Assembly: GCA_002189035.1 (NCBI GenBank)
Contig: NEEC01000021.1
Span: 310,001-374,000, forward strand
DNA from: Utricularia gibba
Taxonomy: Eukaryota; Streptophyta; Magnoliopsida; Lamiales; Lentibulariaceae
Direction of reading: 5' to 3'
Length of the DNA: 64,000 nucleotides
Position numbers and translations under genes: made by a program. Below are positions 11,085 to 22,852 of this stretch, piece after piece. Position 1 is the stretch's first letter, and every line of letters starts with the position of its first letter. Under the pieces are notes generated by a model. It ran no database searches. It had not been told where the DNA came from and worked only from the letters and a program-made list of their open reading frames with translations.

Positions 11085-12030
11085 TCAGGTGTGTCATGTT
11101 CTATTACATTTATTATAATATCTTCTTGAGTTCTCTTTCTCAATTAATTCATTGTTTTGTCTCTATTGAATTTTTTAGTGGAAGTTAAGATTTCCTTTGA
11201 GGGCTAGTGCTATTTCAATATTGTCAATTGTATTGGTGGTTTGCTCCTCTGCTTTGAGTAGTAATTAATACACCTTATTCAAAATAGTTGATGCTTCTAT
11301 CATAAGTATCTAACTTTTTATAACTTGATAAGTTTCATTAAAACCATAAAGGAATTGACCAAGTTGTAATTATGTCTTGCATTAGAACATTCTAGCAACA
11401 TGAATTGATCAAATATAAACTAAAAAAACAATCCCTGGTATCAAAAAAAATATTTGCTTGAGTGAAATATTCAGATAATAATTTCGCTTCCTACAAAAGG
11501 TTAAACATCTTACTTTGCAAGTCTCAAATCAACAAAAGATGAATTTGATTGTAGCATTTTTCCAAGAATTCCCAAATCATATGAGCACTAGACATGTTTT
11601 TAAAACAAATAACAAGATCATTTGAAATTGAATTATAAGATCAAAACCTCACAAGAGTGTTACCATAATACCATTTCTTAGGATCATTGATCTTTTTTGA
11701 TTGAAGGGCCAATTTCTTAGTCAAGTCTTATTATGTGTAGTAAGTGCCACCATAATATCATTCTTTCAATCAACAAAGTTTTTGATTGTAAATGATTTTG
11801 AAACCAAAGACATGGTGGAGTTGTATGAACTCAAAATCTATTGTGAATCTACATTCTATAAACTTGATACTTTTTCACTCTCAGCAATTTTGAAATCAAG
11901 ATTAACAATCTTTGGACATCTGCGTGGAGTAGAAAACAAGACATTAAAAGACCAAAAATTTTTTGAACTTGATCCAGAATTTTTATTCAAACTCTTTTCC
12001 TATGATTCATTATACTTTTTTTCCCATTGA
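11085..12030 (-). mobile_element. Copia gag copy D1, minus strand, decayed
   Basis: This region is homologous to 13240-14010 in the same orientation. The minus-strand reading is the copia gag domain with many stops. Its 3' end (near 11090) lines up with the zinc-knuckle end of the sister copy. The 109-codon plus-strand frame at 11701-12030 is antisense to gag and is not a gene. Confidence 0.5.
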
Positions 12031-13239
12031 GAACTAATTGTGGTATTTTTGAATATTTTCCTATACCATCACCTTTTAGATGTAATAAATGAGTTCTTAC
12101 TTTAGAATAAGATCATGTAAATTTTTTTTTATCATAAAAACAATATATGATCTCTTTGTTTCCATCACCCTTGTTTCCTTTTTTTTTTTTTTACTTTTAC
12201 AATATGCCAATAAAAGAAATTTTTTATTCTCTCTACTTTCTTCTTCTTTAAGTTCTGCCATGATTATGTAAAAAAAATGTAAATTTTAAGTAAAATCTAT
12301 TATTTTATTCAATAATTGCAGCATTGTTAATGTATTCAAACTCATAAATTGTAATTTATGAAACCTTTATTCTTTTGTTCAATATTCAACATACATCTTT
12401 TATTTAGTCTAAATAGATTACAATAATCATAAGTTGTACGCAATAAATGAAAAGTTTATTAACGCTTTATTTAACCTCACAAATTCTAAAAATAAATATC
12501 GACTATCAGATATATATACACATAAAATTCCTCAATTCAACATAAATTCTAAAGTTTTACATTAATTAGTAAATAAAGTAGATAACCTCATGAAAAACCC
12601 ATAAATCTCGAAAAAATTCATACATTTGTCAGAGTGAATTCATTAAAAGCAGAAAATAGAGTGAAAGATTATCTATTTTCTTGATGATGTTTCACACTCA
12701 CCTAGGTTTTTGTTTTGATCAAAATTCCTGGATTTTGGATGGCTGCATTACTAAGCCAAAGAAGATTTGGGAAAAGAAGAAGAATATGGCTCACGAAAAT
12801 AAAGCTAAGGATCTAGAAAGAAACTAGAATGATATAGGGAAAGAAATAAAATGATATAAGAAGAAAAGAATGATGAGTTTAATTTTTTATTGTTTTCAAT
12901 GTATCTCGAACCCAAACGAACCAGAATTTGATTTTAGAATTGTTCTCATGTTAAGTTGAAAATAATGAATATAGGTAACATAGATCTTAATATTCTTTTT
13001 TGTATATTTAACTATTGTCATACATCATTTATTGTTTACGTAGAATTTTCATACACAAATAAAAGAAAATATAGTTAAGAAAAAAGCCACAAATGCCAAA
13101 TAATGACGTTTTTTAATAAAAAATTTATAATAGTCAAATTAATTTTTAATTAAATGATTTAATCCTAATTTAAAACTAAAAATATACTATAAAATATATA
13201 AAAAAAATGACACTGAATAACTACAATGATCATTTATTT
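12031..13239. other. AT-rich spacer between the two gag copies
   Basis: No gene is visible. Poly-T and poly-A tracts are common. The last stretch (about 13070-13225) resembles the end of LTR family C, ending aaaatgacactgaataacta versus aaaatgacacttaataatca at 2152-2171. The two gag copies and this spacer may therefore lie inside the third family C copy. Confidence 0.35.
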
Positions 13240-14010
13240 ATTCCAATCAAACCTTCAGTTGTGTCATGTTCTATTGCACTTATCACAAAGCATCTTCTTG
13301 AGTCTTATTTATCAAATAATTTGTGGCTTATCTCAACCTAGCGGGGGGGTAAGATTTCGTTTGATGGCCAATGCTGCTTCAATGATGTCAATTCTACTCG
13401 TGGTAATCAATTCTCTTCCATTTTGAGCAGCAATTAATAGGCCTTACACAAAGTAGGTGATGGTTCTATCATAAGTATCTTAAGGGCATGAAGTGCCCAT
13501 GTTGTAATTATATCTTGCATTAGAACATTGCTTTCAACATAAATAGCCCAAGCATGGACTAAAAAGAAAATCCATGATATCAAACAAATCATTTGCTTGA
13601 GAGAAATATTCAAATAATGATTTCTCTTGTAAGAAATTAGACATTTTACTTTTCAAGTCATAAATCAACGAAAGGTTGGTTTGGTTGTAGTATTTTTCAA
13701 GAAATTCATAAATCATATGACCACTAGACACATTGTAAGATCAAAACCTAAGAAGAGCATTAGTATAGTACTATTTCTCAAGATCATCCATCTTTTTCAG
13801 TTTTATGGGCCTATTTATTTGCCCAATTTTATTCTTTGTAGTAAGTGCAACATAACATCATGCTTTCAATCAATAAAGTTTATGATTGTAAATGGTTTTC
13901 AAGCCAAAGAAATGTTGGGGCTGTCCGAACTCGAAATTTATAGTGGTTCCACATTCTATGAACTTGATACTTTTTCACTCTGCAAATTTGAGCATGACTA
14001 ACAATCTTTG
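13240..14010 (-). mobile_element. Copia gag copy D2 with zinc knuckle, minus strand
   Basis: Read from 14010 downward, the minus strand gives a capsid-like block (VALTTKNKIGQINRPIKLKK), then YEFLEKYYNQTNLSLIYDLK near 13710-13650, then FLQEKSLFEYFSQANDLFD. Near 13270 it gives a CDKCNRT.H zinc-knuckle remnant. The copy has stops and lacks protease, integrase and reverse transcriptase. It is the better preserved of the two gag copies. Confidence 0.6.
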
Positions 14011-14479
14011 GACCTTTGTGTGGATAATTAATTTCTTAGCCTTCCACTAATTTTCACAGGGTAAATGAAAGTCCTCAATTATCCTCTACATTACCATGGC
14101 TCCATGTCTCTCACTTAAACTCCCTACAAAATGAAGTGTTGCGAAATTAGCCTTTTAAAATCTTTTCCATAGTTCAAGACTCCACCCTTCATAAGGACTC
14201 ATTGCATCATGTAAAGAAAGAGAAAAGACATAAGAATTGGAAAAGTTCTCATTTTTTAGAGAAAGTGTGGGTAAAAGATGAATTGCTTATCCTATGAGGG
14301 TGTGGTTGGGTTCCCCATAAAAGAACAGGATGCCCTCGCCAGGCGCATTCACTGCTCTCTGAGTGAGCAGTCTCTCCGTTCATGTATTAGGGATGCTGAT
14401 TAGTGTTGCTTCCAGGGGGCCTCAGTACTCATAGCAGCGCTTCCAGAGCCTCATTTTCTGTCCCCATGATGGGTGTTTT

Positions 14480-14872
14480 TTATTAGAATCTGATGCGAAG
14501 ACTTTACTCTGCCTAAGTAAGCCAGCAATTGATGAGGAACTATACTTGGAAGGGAATGCAAATCAATCAACGCTGGAGATGAGAGTCTTATTCAAGAACT
14601 GATTCTGACAGGATGCAAGAAAACAACAAAAGAAGGAAAGCCCCACAAATTCTGCAAGCAAATCAGCCCCCTTCCGTGTCCTTAGTCAATGGCTGAAGCT
14701 ACCCCTCTACTCTATAAATTAGGAACAATAGAACAAACAATGTAATTCTTTTTGTGGAATAAAATAAAACCTTTCTTGTGTTCATCCGAGAAACCCCAGA
14801 AATCCTCTTCAGGCTTCGAGATCGGAGGCTACACGAATCCTTTCATTTTTAAAATGACAGCGGGTATTTTTA
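14480..14872 (+). mobile_element. Probable solo LTR or TRIM-like element
   Basis: The segment has the layout of an LTR: a U3-like part, a TATA box in ctctataaatt near 14712, a transcribed-looking part with aaaataaaacc near 14762, and a U5-like part (cttcgagatcggaggctac). It has no coding sequence. The ends are not certain: attagaatc begins it and aaatgaca ends it, but I found no perfect target duplication. The family was not seen elsewhere in the window. Confidence 0.4.
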
Positions 14873-15290
14873 AAAAAAACATTGTGATGCATGCTCTGCC
14901 CCCTTCTTTCTTTCAATCCCTGCGGTTGTAGGGTTTGGAGTTATCCTCAAAATTCATGAATTCATCACTTAGATTAGTAATAACTATTAGAATAATCAAT
15001 CTCACATTAATATTCAAATTAAAATAATCAAGTATATAATAAATTATAGTTTGTTAATAATTAATTAGGTCTAATTTTTTTTAATATGATCCATGTTTAT
15101 TATGTATTTGATCTTGTATTTTAAACATGTCATCCACATTTACGTACATATAGTGAATGCAGATGTACTGCTCGTTGCCTAAAATAATAAGATGTTTTAT
15201 TATTGTAATACTGTGATTAAAAAGACGTGGGTAACCTGCACCCTTTTCTTTCTTTTTTTTTTTTATGTGGTGAATGGAAAGGAACAAGTC
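14873..15290. other. Intergenic AT-rich DNA upstream of the wax ester synthase gene
   Basis: No coding potential beyond antisense shadows. It contains long A/T runs and would include the distal promoter of the gene at 15408. Confidence 0.4.
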
Positions 15291-15296
15291 CACGTG
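15291..15296 (+). promoter_or_regulatory. G-box (CACGTG) in the WSD1-like promoter
   Basis: The palindrome CACGTG lies 112 bases upstream of the chosen start codon. G-boxes are bound by bZIP and bHLH factors and, within ABRE contexts, mediate abscisic acid response. Relevance to wax synthesis is plausible but only inferred from position. Confidence 0.4.
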
Positions 15297-15407
15297 CACA
15301 GCGCTGGTCACCTACTGTCTGTACACAAATAAGCGCCCATGTGGATTGTCGTGGTGCTCTTGTTTCTTTCTCCTCAGTCCTCAGTCCTCAGTCCTTCCCC
15401 GTCATCA

Positions 15408-17243
15408 ATGCCGGAGACAGACGATCCCATGACGCCCGCCGGCCGCCTATTCCTCCAGGACGCGATGAACCAGGTCATAAACGCCGTCATCGTCACCGAG
15501 CACCCGCTTCCCTCTGTCGACATGATCAAGGCCGAGATAGGCAGCTCCATCATGATGAAGCATCCCCGGTTCCGGAGCCTCATGGTGAGAGATTCCGGCG
15601 GCAGGGAGCACTGGCGGAGCACCGAAGTCGACGTCGACCGCCACCTCGTTATCTTCCACAGCCGCCTCTCCGAAGGAAGCGACGAAGACGCCGTCAATGG
15701 GTATTTGGCTGACCTTTCGTATTCCTCGCCGCTGGCCATGGACAAGCCTTTGTGGGAAATCCATGTTCTCGTCGCGCATAGAGCGGTTATTTTCCGGCTG
15801 CACCATGCGCTTGGGGACGGCGTTTCTTTGATGTCCATGCTTTTATCTTGCTGCCGGAAAGTTCAGGATCCCACGCAGCCACCGTCTCTTCCCGGTGGCG
15901 GCGGCGGCACGCCACGGAAGCGGGGAGTGCGGAGATTGTTGAGTGTCGTGTTGTTTACCTTGGTTCATGTTTTTCAATTGCTTTTGACGTTTTGGCGGCG
16001 GGACAAGACCACCGTTTTTTCCGGAGGCGCCGGAGTGGAGCACTGGCCACGGTTGCTTGCCACCGCCAGGTTCCGGCTGGATGATATGAAGAGAGTCGGG
16101 AAAGCCCTCCCAGGCGCCGTACGCTATACTTTTATTTATTTAAATTTCAAAAGGGCATTTGTGTCCTTTAACTGCATTAAATAAAAATTAATATAGTATC
16201 ATTTATTTTCATTATGAGGTTCCAGACCATAAACGATGTTCTGTTCGGGGTGATATCCAGAGGCTTTTCAAGGTACTTGGACATACGATCCATGAACGGT
16301 AAGAGCCCTTACAATGTATCACCCTAAAGCCAGCTTGTCTTTGTCCTGGAAGCTTGCTGTCTCACTGCAGGCGTGGCTGACGGGACACAGATTACCGGCG
16401 TGGCGATGATGAATCTCCGGCAGCAGCCGGAGTTTAAGGAACTGGCGAGGCAGATCGAGAATGGGGAGGTGGGAGTTCAGTGGGGCAACAAATTCGGCAT
16501 GATTCTGCTCCCTGTCTTTTACGAAAAGCAGGAATGTCATCCTCTGGACTCCGTGAAGAAGGCCAAGGAGATGATCGACCGGAAGAAGCTCTCTCTGGAG
16601 GGCCTCGTCTCCCATAAGCTCCTCCACTGGATCACAGCTCTGTTCGGGCCAAAGGTCTTGCTGCTATTCCCCTTTCGTCTCTTTCCATTGTCTTATGGGC
16701 AACTAAGACACAAATGAATTGGGTTGATTGATCCGTTTCGTGTGTTCCTATTTAGGTATTAGCTGACTCACTCAATCTCGTACTTCAAAATGCAGCTCGC
16801 CAGCGTTTTGAATTATTGGCTCGTCTGCAACACGACGTTTACGATATCGAATATAGTCGGGCCTAAGGAGAAGATCTCCATTTGTGGCAACCCTCTGAAA
16901 TACATGAGGGTTACATCTAGTGCCTTGCCTCATGTTCGGTTTTAAGTTGCTTTTGTTGCTGTTACTCTTATTCAGGATCAGAGTTCAACAAGTCTTTCTT
17001 TCAGTGATCGTGGTGGCTTTTCAACCACTCAGCTTTGATGAAAGTTTCGAATGTCTTTCTGCGCAGGCGATCACAATGCATATGTTGAGCTACGCAGGCT
17101 ACGCGGACATGCAGATCCTGGTGGCGAAGGAGGTCATCCCTGACCCCAAGCTTCTGGCTCTGTGCTTCCAGAACGCGTTGCTTGAAATGAAGGAAGCTGC
17201 GGAGCCATCTGTGTTTACCTCCTTTCGGCATTGTTCTGCGTGA
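15408..17243 (+). CDS. Wax ester synthase/diacylglycerol acyltransferase, WSD1-like
   Basis: Enzymes of this family join a fatty alcohol or diacylglycerol to an acyl-CoA, making wax esters or triacylglycerol, usually at the endoplasmic reticulum. Five exons fit: 15408-16118, 16226-16298, 16371-16654, 16796-16933 and 17067-17243, all GT-AG with matching phases. They give about 460 residues, close to the family size. The start MPETDD was chosen over an upstream in-frame methionine (15339) because the conserved PxxPAxRLF-like N-terminus begins there. The acyltransferase motif HHALGDG (HHxxxDG) is intact near residue 150. A hydrophobic segment lies near residues 187-203. The C-terminal DUF1298 part shows TINDVLFG, TFTISNIVGP, YMRVTSSALPH and MHMLSYAG. 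No break is seen. Substrate choice cannot be told from sequence. Confidence 0.9.
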
Positions 17244-17385
17244 TCCAGGGGGACACAACAAGTTCTTGACATCAAGGATCTTTATGCAGGTGCCATTGAG
17301 GGCATGCTCCTTTCTCCACATAAGGCGGCTACAGAGACTTCGGATTTGGAATCAGAATCCTAGACTTTGAGATTTTCGTTCCTGC

Positions 17386-17391
17386 AATAAA
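17386..17391 (+). terminator. Poly(A) signal of the WSD1-like gene
   Basis: AATAAA lies 143 bases after the stop codon and before the TATA box of the next gene, so the first transcript probably ends here. Confidence 0.45.
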
Positions 17392-17428
17392 TTTGTGTGT
17401 AGAAAACTACAACTGGCCTTAGACTCTC

Positions 17429-17436
17429 TATAAAAG
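17429..17436 (+). promoter_or_regulatory. TATA box of the UGT gene
   Basis: TATAAAAG sits 65 bases before the UGT start codon. With transcription beginning about 30 bases further on, the leader would be about 35 bases. The whole intergenic space to the WSD1-like gene is only 250 bp, so this promoter is compact. Confidence 0.55.
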
Positions 17437-17493
17437 CAAGCGCGTCACTTGTTAGACAAAAAAAAGAAAGAAAACAGCGTAATTCTTGCAAGG

Positions 17494-18895
17494 ATGAAGA
17501 AGGTTCATGTTGTTCTTTTCCCCATGTTAGCTCATGGCCACATGATCCCCTGCGTAGACATGGCCACACTATTCACTTCCAGGGGATGCAAAGCCACCCT
17601 TGTCACTACACGAGCGTATTCCGATCCTATAAAGAAAGCCCAGGAATCGGGTCATGATATCGACCTACGAATCATCAAGTTCCCGCCAGAGGGATCGTCG
17701 TTGCCGGAGAACATCACCGGCATCGATCAAGTATCAAAGGATATGCTTATGGTGTTCATGGACGCCATGGAGTTGCTGCACCATGAGTTTGAACTTATTT
17801 TGCATGAACTGAGACCTGATTGTGTCGTTTCAGACATGTTCTTGCACTGGACAGTGGACGCAGCAGCCAAATTCGGGATCCCTAGACTAGTTTTCCATGG
17901 ATTCGGCTACATAGGACTCTGCTGTGAACATGCTATGTCTGATCACAGGCCTTTCGACAAAGTTTCCTCTGATGAAGAGCGCTTTCTATTGCCTCATCTC
18001 CCCATGACTTGTACTTCTTCAAAGGACAAGTGTCTCCGTTCAAGCTACAGGGCAACGGCCCATTATCAGAGTGGGAGAAGAAGATGGAGGAATCAGGAAA
18101 ACGAAGCTATGGGGTTTTAGTGAACACCTTCCATGAGCTGGAATCAGCGTACGCAAGGTATTACAGAGAGGTTCTAAAGAAAAAGGCATGGGATATAGGG
18201 CCTCTTCTTCTCTGCAACAAACAAGAGAAAACTGTAAGAGGAAAAGCATCTGCAATCAGCGAAGAGGAGTGCTTAAAATGGCTGGATTCCAAGCCATCAA
18301 ACTCTGTCATCTACATCTGTTTCGGTAGTGTAGCAAGCTTTTCAGTAGCCCAGCTTAGCGAAATGGCCAAGGGAATCGAAGATTCTGGCCAAAATTTCAT
18401 CTGGGTGTTGAGGAAAACAAAGGATCAGATCGACGAAAGGTGGCTACCTCAGGGTTTTGAAGAAAGAACAGCGGAAAGGGGGCTGATCATCAGAGGCTGG
18501 GCTCCGCAGGTTTTGATCCTGAACCACCCTTCGATCGGAGCTTTCATGACTCACTGCGGATGGAATTCGACGCTGGAAGGAACCTGCGCCGGAGTTCCGC
18601 TGGTGACGTGGCCTGTTTTCGCGGAGCAATTCTACAACGAGAAGCTGATTGTTGATGTCCTCAAGACTGGAGTTTCAGTGGGGAACAAAAAGTGGATCTG
18701 GGGGAGAGTGAAGGCGTGAATGCGGCCGCCGTCTCATCGGCTTTGCGGAAAGTCCTGGACGGTAGTTCTGGTGCGGCGGAGATGAGACGGCGAGCGAAAT
18801 TTTACCAGAAGGCAGCGGCGGCTGCCGTAGAAGAAGGCGGATCTTCTTACAACAAGTTGACTGAGTTCATCGCGGAAATCAGAGACTACAAGTGA
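17494..18895 (+). CDS. UDP-glycosyltransferase, UGT73-like, intronless, with two single-base frame losses
   Basis: Family 1 UGTs move a sugar from a UDP-sugar to small molecules such as flavonoids, terpenoids or hormones in the cytosol. The start MKKVHVVLFPM leads to AHGHMIP with the catalytic His near residue 14. The 44-residue PSPG box (WAPQVLILNHPSIGAF to the final Q in FAEQF) is complete at about residues 336-379, with HCGWNS. The Q end suggests UDP-glucose. The reading shifts at the CCCC run 18000-18003 and again at the AAAAA run 18687-18691. Each is explained by one missing base. With both allowed for, the length is about 467 residues, slightly short of typical (480-500). Everything else is conserved, so this may be an intact gene with sequence errors rather than a pseudogene. 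Confidence 0.85.
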
Positions 18896-18930
18896 CGCTG
18901 CGAATTCCCACACAGCTGTTATATTTCCAG

Positions 18931-18936
18931 AATAAA
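18931..18936 (+). terminator. Poly(A) signal of the UGT gene
   Basis: AATAAA occurs 35 bases after the UGT stop codon. Confidence 0.5.
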
Positions 18937-20409
18937 ATTTGAATTACACCAATTTCATAATAATTTTTTATTCACTTTTTAATAAAATAGGATACATGTA
19001 CCTTGAATCCATATGAGATTTTTATAAAATGTCAAATTATGGGTACTTGGCATCATTGATCCTCATTATTTAAAAAAATTACGAAATTACTTTCCAAAGT
19101 TTACTTTTTATTTCTACTATTTAAAACTTTTGATGTAATTAGTCTCAACTAGTTGACATTATCAAAATTAGTTTCCAAAAAATATGTATATGTAAGTTAT
19201 TTTACTTCATTCATTCAAATTTTTCTCAAGAAAATATTTATGTTATTTATATGTAGACTACATTCAATCACATTTGTCAACTTTTAGAGGCATCTATTTG
19301 ATAGCATCTAGTAACATCTAGTGACGTTGAAGATTTTGCACCACACTATGTAACTACACTCTAATATACTTTAGATCATCAACTTACACTCAGTACAATT
19401 GAAACCTTCTTGTATATGTATTGGTAGCATCTAATATACTTGAAAATGAATAATATTTGAGATTGTATTCGTAAGTGTAAAAAACTCCACAAATATAGTT
19501 TATTAATTATATGTAGATCTAAATATTAATTTATTGAAGTTGAATAACGAAAATAAAGGTGATTTCATGCATATTTAAGCATTTTTAAATAAAGATTTTA
19601 TGATCAAAGAAAAAAAGTGAATCTTGCTTTTTAAATTTCTTGAATTTATCTAGATGTTTATCTTTACTCTTTTTTGTCTCATTTTTCTATTGTCTTTACT
19701 GAACACTTTCAACTTGTGAAGATTTGTATTGTTGGGAAACATACTGTTGTGTTCAAAGAAAGTAATTAAAATAGTCTCAATTTGGATTAAAAACATATAA
19801 ATACACTATTAATCCTAAAAATACAGAAATAATTAATAAATTTCAGTTTTATAACATAATGTTGCTTATTTTGTCGTCTTAATACATTGAAAAACATGTG
19901 TTATGAAGGTGTGAAGAAAGGTGCCAGATTTTTATCACATATATCTTAAAATTGTGAAACTTCCGACTTGCCATGCTACCAATTTTATCTCATTAGTCTT
20001 CACAAAATGGAGAGACAATGGATATCAATGCCAAATGAACGGTGTGCTTTATCAACTCAAAATTTTTCAACATATTTATTCATGTCATGAAAAGGTAGTA
20101 TTCACGTAAGTTTATGAGTGGAGTTATTTGTGCAATTGATGCATTTTACTACATGAGTATATAATTGCTAATTGCATATGTCATGTTGTAGAAATTCTAT
20201 ATAAATATTCATGTAACCTCCTCGGTTTTAATCCTTAAGTCATAGACATCAATGCACGGGATGCAATGGATGCATTAGGATGACCTGTGGGCTATGATGG
20301 ATACATCAAGTGAAAACACAGTCATATCCCCTATGTGGCCTTGCTAAATGGATGCATCTTATCAACTTCTATGAATGAGAAATCATAGATAAGACCACTG
20401 TTGTGTGTC
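18937..20409. other. AT-rich intergenic DNA
   Basis: No gene, RNA or recognisable mobile element was found. Short open frames here have no domain signature. Confidence 0.4.
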
Positions 20410-21645
20410 GTTTCTTTAACAAATTTTAATTATGAAAAACATAAAACACAAAAAATGTAATATGAATATCTATCTCAAGGAGTTGAACTTTGCGAAAAGT
20501 GTTTTGTAAAAGACCTTTACAAATTATCATAGATTTATAAAAAGTGGATTTTGAATTGTAGAAATAAAAAGTATAACGCAAATAATGGATCTTGATTAAG
20601 GGTTGCAATTTCTGGAAAATAGATCTCATTTCTTCTTTCCCTAACCTTACCTCGACTTTCATTGATTCTTTCTGAATATTTCGTTATAAGAGCAAGAAAT
20701 AGTCTACTCTCTCATACACTCTGATTGACAAGGAGGTACGAGAATAGTCTCATGTGATTCTCCCTTATACGATTGAAAAGACAAGAGGATTGTCGTCGAT
20801 TGCTTTCAAAACCGAATTTTGCGTGTTTGTCCAACTATTGCCAATGACCAGTGACGAGTATGAGGTCACTACTTCTTTTGAACTGGTAGGGTTGGAGATG
20901 GTGCTCTTCATCAAAATTTGCAAGAAGTGGCCGTCTACTCATGAATTGTGATTAGGAGTCGTTATAGAAAGACTACAACAAGATGTGTGGAAGTGTGCAA
21001 AATCCAAAAAAAATTCAGTGAAGAATCATGTTTAATGCTCAAGACTAGAAAAGAAACTTAATCTAGTCCCAAAAAATAAAAGGCTTTAACGACAAAGGAC
21101 CATGAAAACAGAAAACGAAAAGTCAAGATGAAGTGTTCTTCCTCCTTTGGAGGAGATGAAGAAGTAAAAGTTCTAAGTGCAAAAGTAAGTGTCAAAAGGT
21201 TCGAAAATAAGTGTTCCAAGTCGATTTTATCTCACTCTCCATGTGCATTGACTCTTTTCGATCCTTTTTCCATTATTCTTTCTATCTTGTGTGTGCCACC
21301 TGCTTTCCCGTACGTGCAAGTAAGCGCTCAATCATTGTTGTAGACTCTGACATGTCGTAAATTAGAGTCCTTGATTAATGTCAATCTTCCACCCATAATT
21401 ATTCCAAATCATGTGCAAGGCATAAAAAATCAAAGTTTGATCTCCTACAAGCATCCTACAACACTTTACAATTAACTTCTGACATATTTCAGTCAAAGTG
21501 TATAAAAAAGAAAAAGAAAATATATAGAAAATAGAAAAATAAGATTTTTTTAAGAAAATAGAAAATATTTATCAATATAAAACTTAAATTGGGCGACTTG
21601 ACACTAGATTAATACATAATAATAACTCGAAAATAATATTTAACA
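20410..21645 (-). mobile_element. LTR of family C with adjoining polypurine tract (3' LTR of a minus-strand element)
   Basis: This copy aligns with 956-2171 and 9345-11065. Shared blocks include 'gttttgcgaaaag'-like text near 20489, 'caaaaccgaattttgcgtg' near 20807 and 'ggttggagatggtgctctt' near 20889. The right end, tttaaca at 21639-21645, reads TGTTAAA on the minus strand. It is followed at once by a purine-rich tract on that strand, so this is the 3' LTR of an element whose body lies to the right. Confidence 0.65.
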
Positions 21646-21690
21646 TATTCCCCCATACATAAATCATGTTTGTCCTCAAGTATAAAAATC
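21646..21690 (-). other. Polypurine tract and conserved pre-LTR segment
   Basis: On the minus strand the text reads acttgaggacaaacatgatt, then ttatgtatgggggaata, ending at the LTR. The 'cttgaggacaagca...gtttggggg' segment before the 3' LTR is a known landmark of Athila-type Ty3 elements. It fixes the orientation of family C. Confidence 0.65.
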
Positions 21691-22328
21691 ATAGCAATCC
21701 ACAAAGAAGGGTATAACCTAAGTCATAATGTATTACTAAGATACATTTATCCTACATTAGGTATTTACTTCAATTCTTTTTCTATTTTTCAATCAAATTA
21801 AAGCAAGCTACTCGAATTTGCATGCATGTGAAAGTTAATACATTTAGATTTTGTCACAATTAAGAGATTTAGTCTAAATTAAGATTAAATGGGTAAAAGC
21901 AGATGTTTATGTAAAATAAAAGAAGTTAATACTTTGGGATACTTAGGGGTAACATGCTAATATCTACAACTATCTCATCCAAACCTAAAATTATTCATTT
22001 AACAAGCAAAGTCTCAAGTCTATCTAAACTCTCATTTTTCCCTAATTTTTTTGTCTACCTCTAATTATGATTGTTTATGATGAAAATCACTACCTTCCCC
22101 TTCTGTATGTATTCTAGTTTGTTAAGGAAGTAGAGTAATTCAATGATAGTGTGGTTTAGTGAACAATAAACCTGCTCATACTAAGGAAAAAGAAAACGAT
22201 TTCATAACATTTCATAAATATCATCTTGGTTCTAAAGTTCAATAACACAAAATGTATAATAGAAACATAAACAATAGATAGTTCTCACAAAAAAACTAAA
22301 ACAACTTCTAGCTAAGAATAGTATCTAT
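21691..22328 (-). mobile_element. Non-coding tail of the family C element
   Basis: AT-rich sequence next to the polypurine tract with no readable coding capacity. By position it would be the 3' untranslated internal region of the minus-strand Ty3 element. No gag or pol is visible further right, so the element is truncated. Confidence 0.35.
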
Positions 22329-22852
22329 TGTGGGTAAAATCGATGTCCGATGAGGGGCCGATTTTAGGGTGATAAGTGCAATCGGGAATATCACACTTAA
22401 TTATGTTTTTCACAATTGGTTCGGTTGAAATAAGAGTAAGCGAAGATTTTTACGTGAAAACCACCGGAAGATAGAAAAACCACGGAGTTATCGGAGCTCG
22501 CCTGAAAAGATTTCCACTAGACGAAGGTGACTAGGAAGAGGATACAAGTTGAAGAGTTCTCAGAGTCCAACCTTCTCTTCGTAATGATTTTTTCTATTTA
22601 TAGGAGAGCTCGACCTGGCCGAATTTTGGCGTTTGCAAATGTCGATTGCTTTATGCTCTTGCTATGCGATCTCACTTTTCAGATATTGGTCGCCTATCAT
22701 GCCGTAATTCGGCCGCTTTTCAAACTGTGCTATGCGGCCGTATTTGTACGATTTCTGATAGATATCGGTCTGTCGACTAACATTATCCTCTCAAAGTTTC
22801 TTTTGGTAGCCTTTTAGAAGTCGATTACACCTGATCGATTTATCCCCCATCA
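22329..22852 (+). mobile_element. LTR-like element with inverted TG/CA ends
   Basis: It starts tgtgggtaaaatcgat and ends atcgatttatcccccatca; the two ends are imperfect inverted repeats as in LTRs. Inside are 'tttttacgtgaaaaccaccg' near 22447, a common plant LTR motif, and a TATA box in ctatttataggag near 22594. There is no coding sequence. The flanking 5-mers (tctat and atgtc) do not match, so the ends or the duplication have changed. Confidence 0.5.

Noticed and set aside
11701-12030. 109-codon plus-strand open frame
   Set aside because: It is antisense to a decayed copia gag copy and disrupted in the sister copy at 13.7 kb.
14280-14480. Non-coding RNA gene in the GC-richer stretch before the LTR-like element
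   Set aside because: No conserved RNA motif or promoter was visible; the stretch could equally be decayed transposon sequence.
15227-15838. Arg/Pro-rich open frames of 119-161 codons around the WSD1-like first exon
   Set aside because: These are other-frame and antisense shadows of a GC-rich exon whose main frame has clear family motifs.
17494-18895. Calling the UGT a pseudogene
   Set aside because: Only two single-base run changes break it and all functional motifs are intact; the same error type recurs in neighbouring genes.
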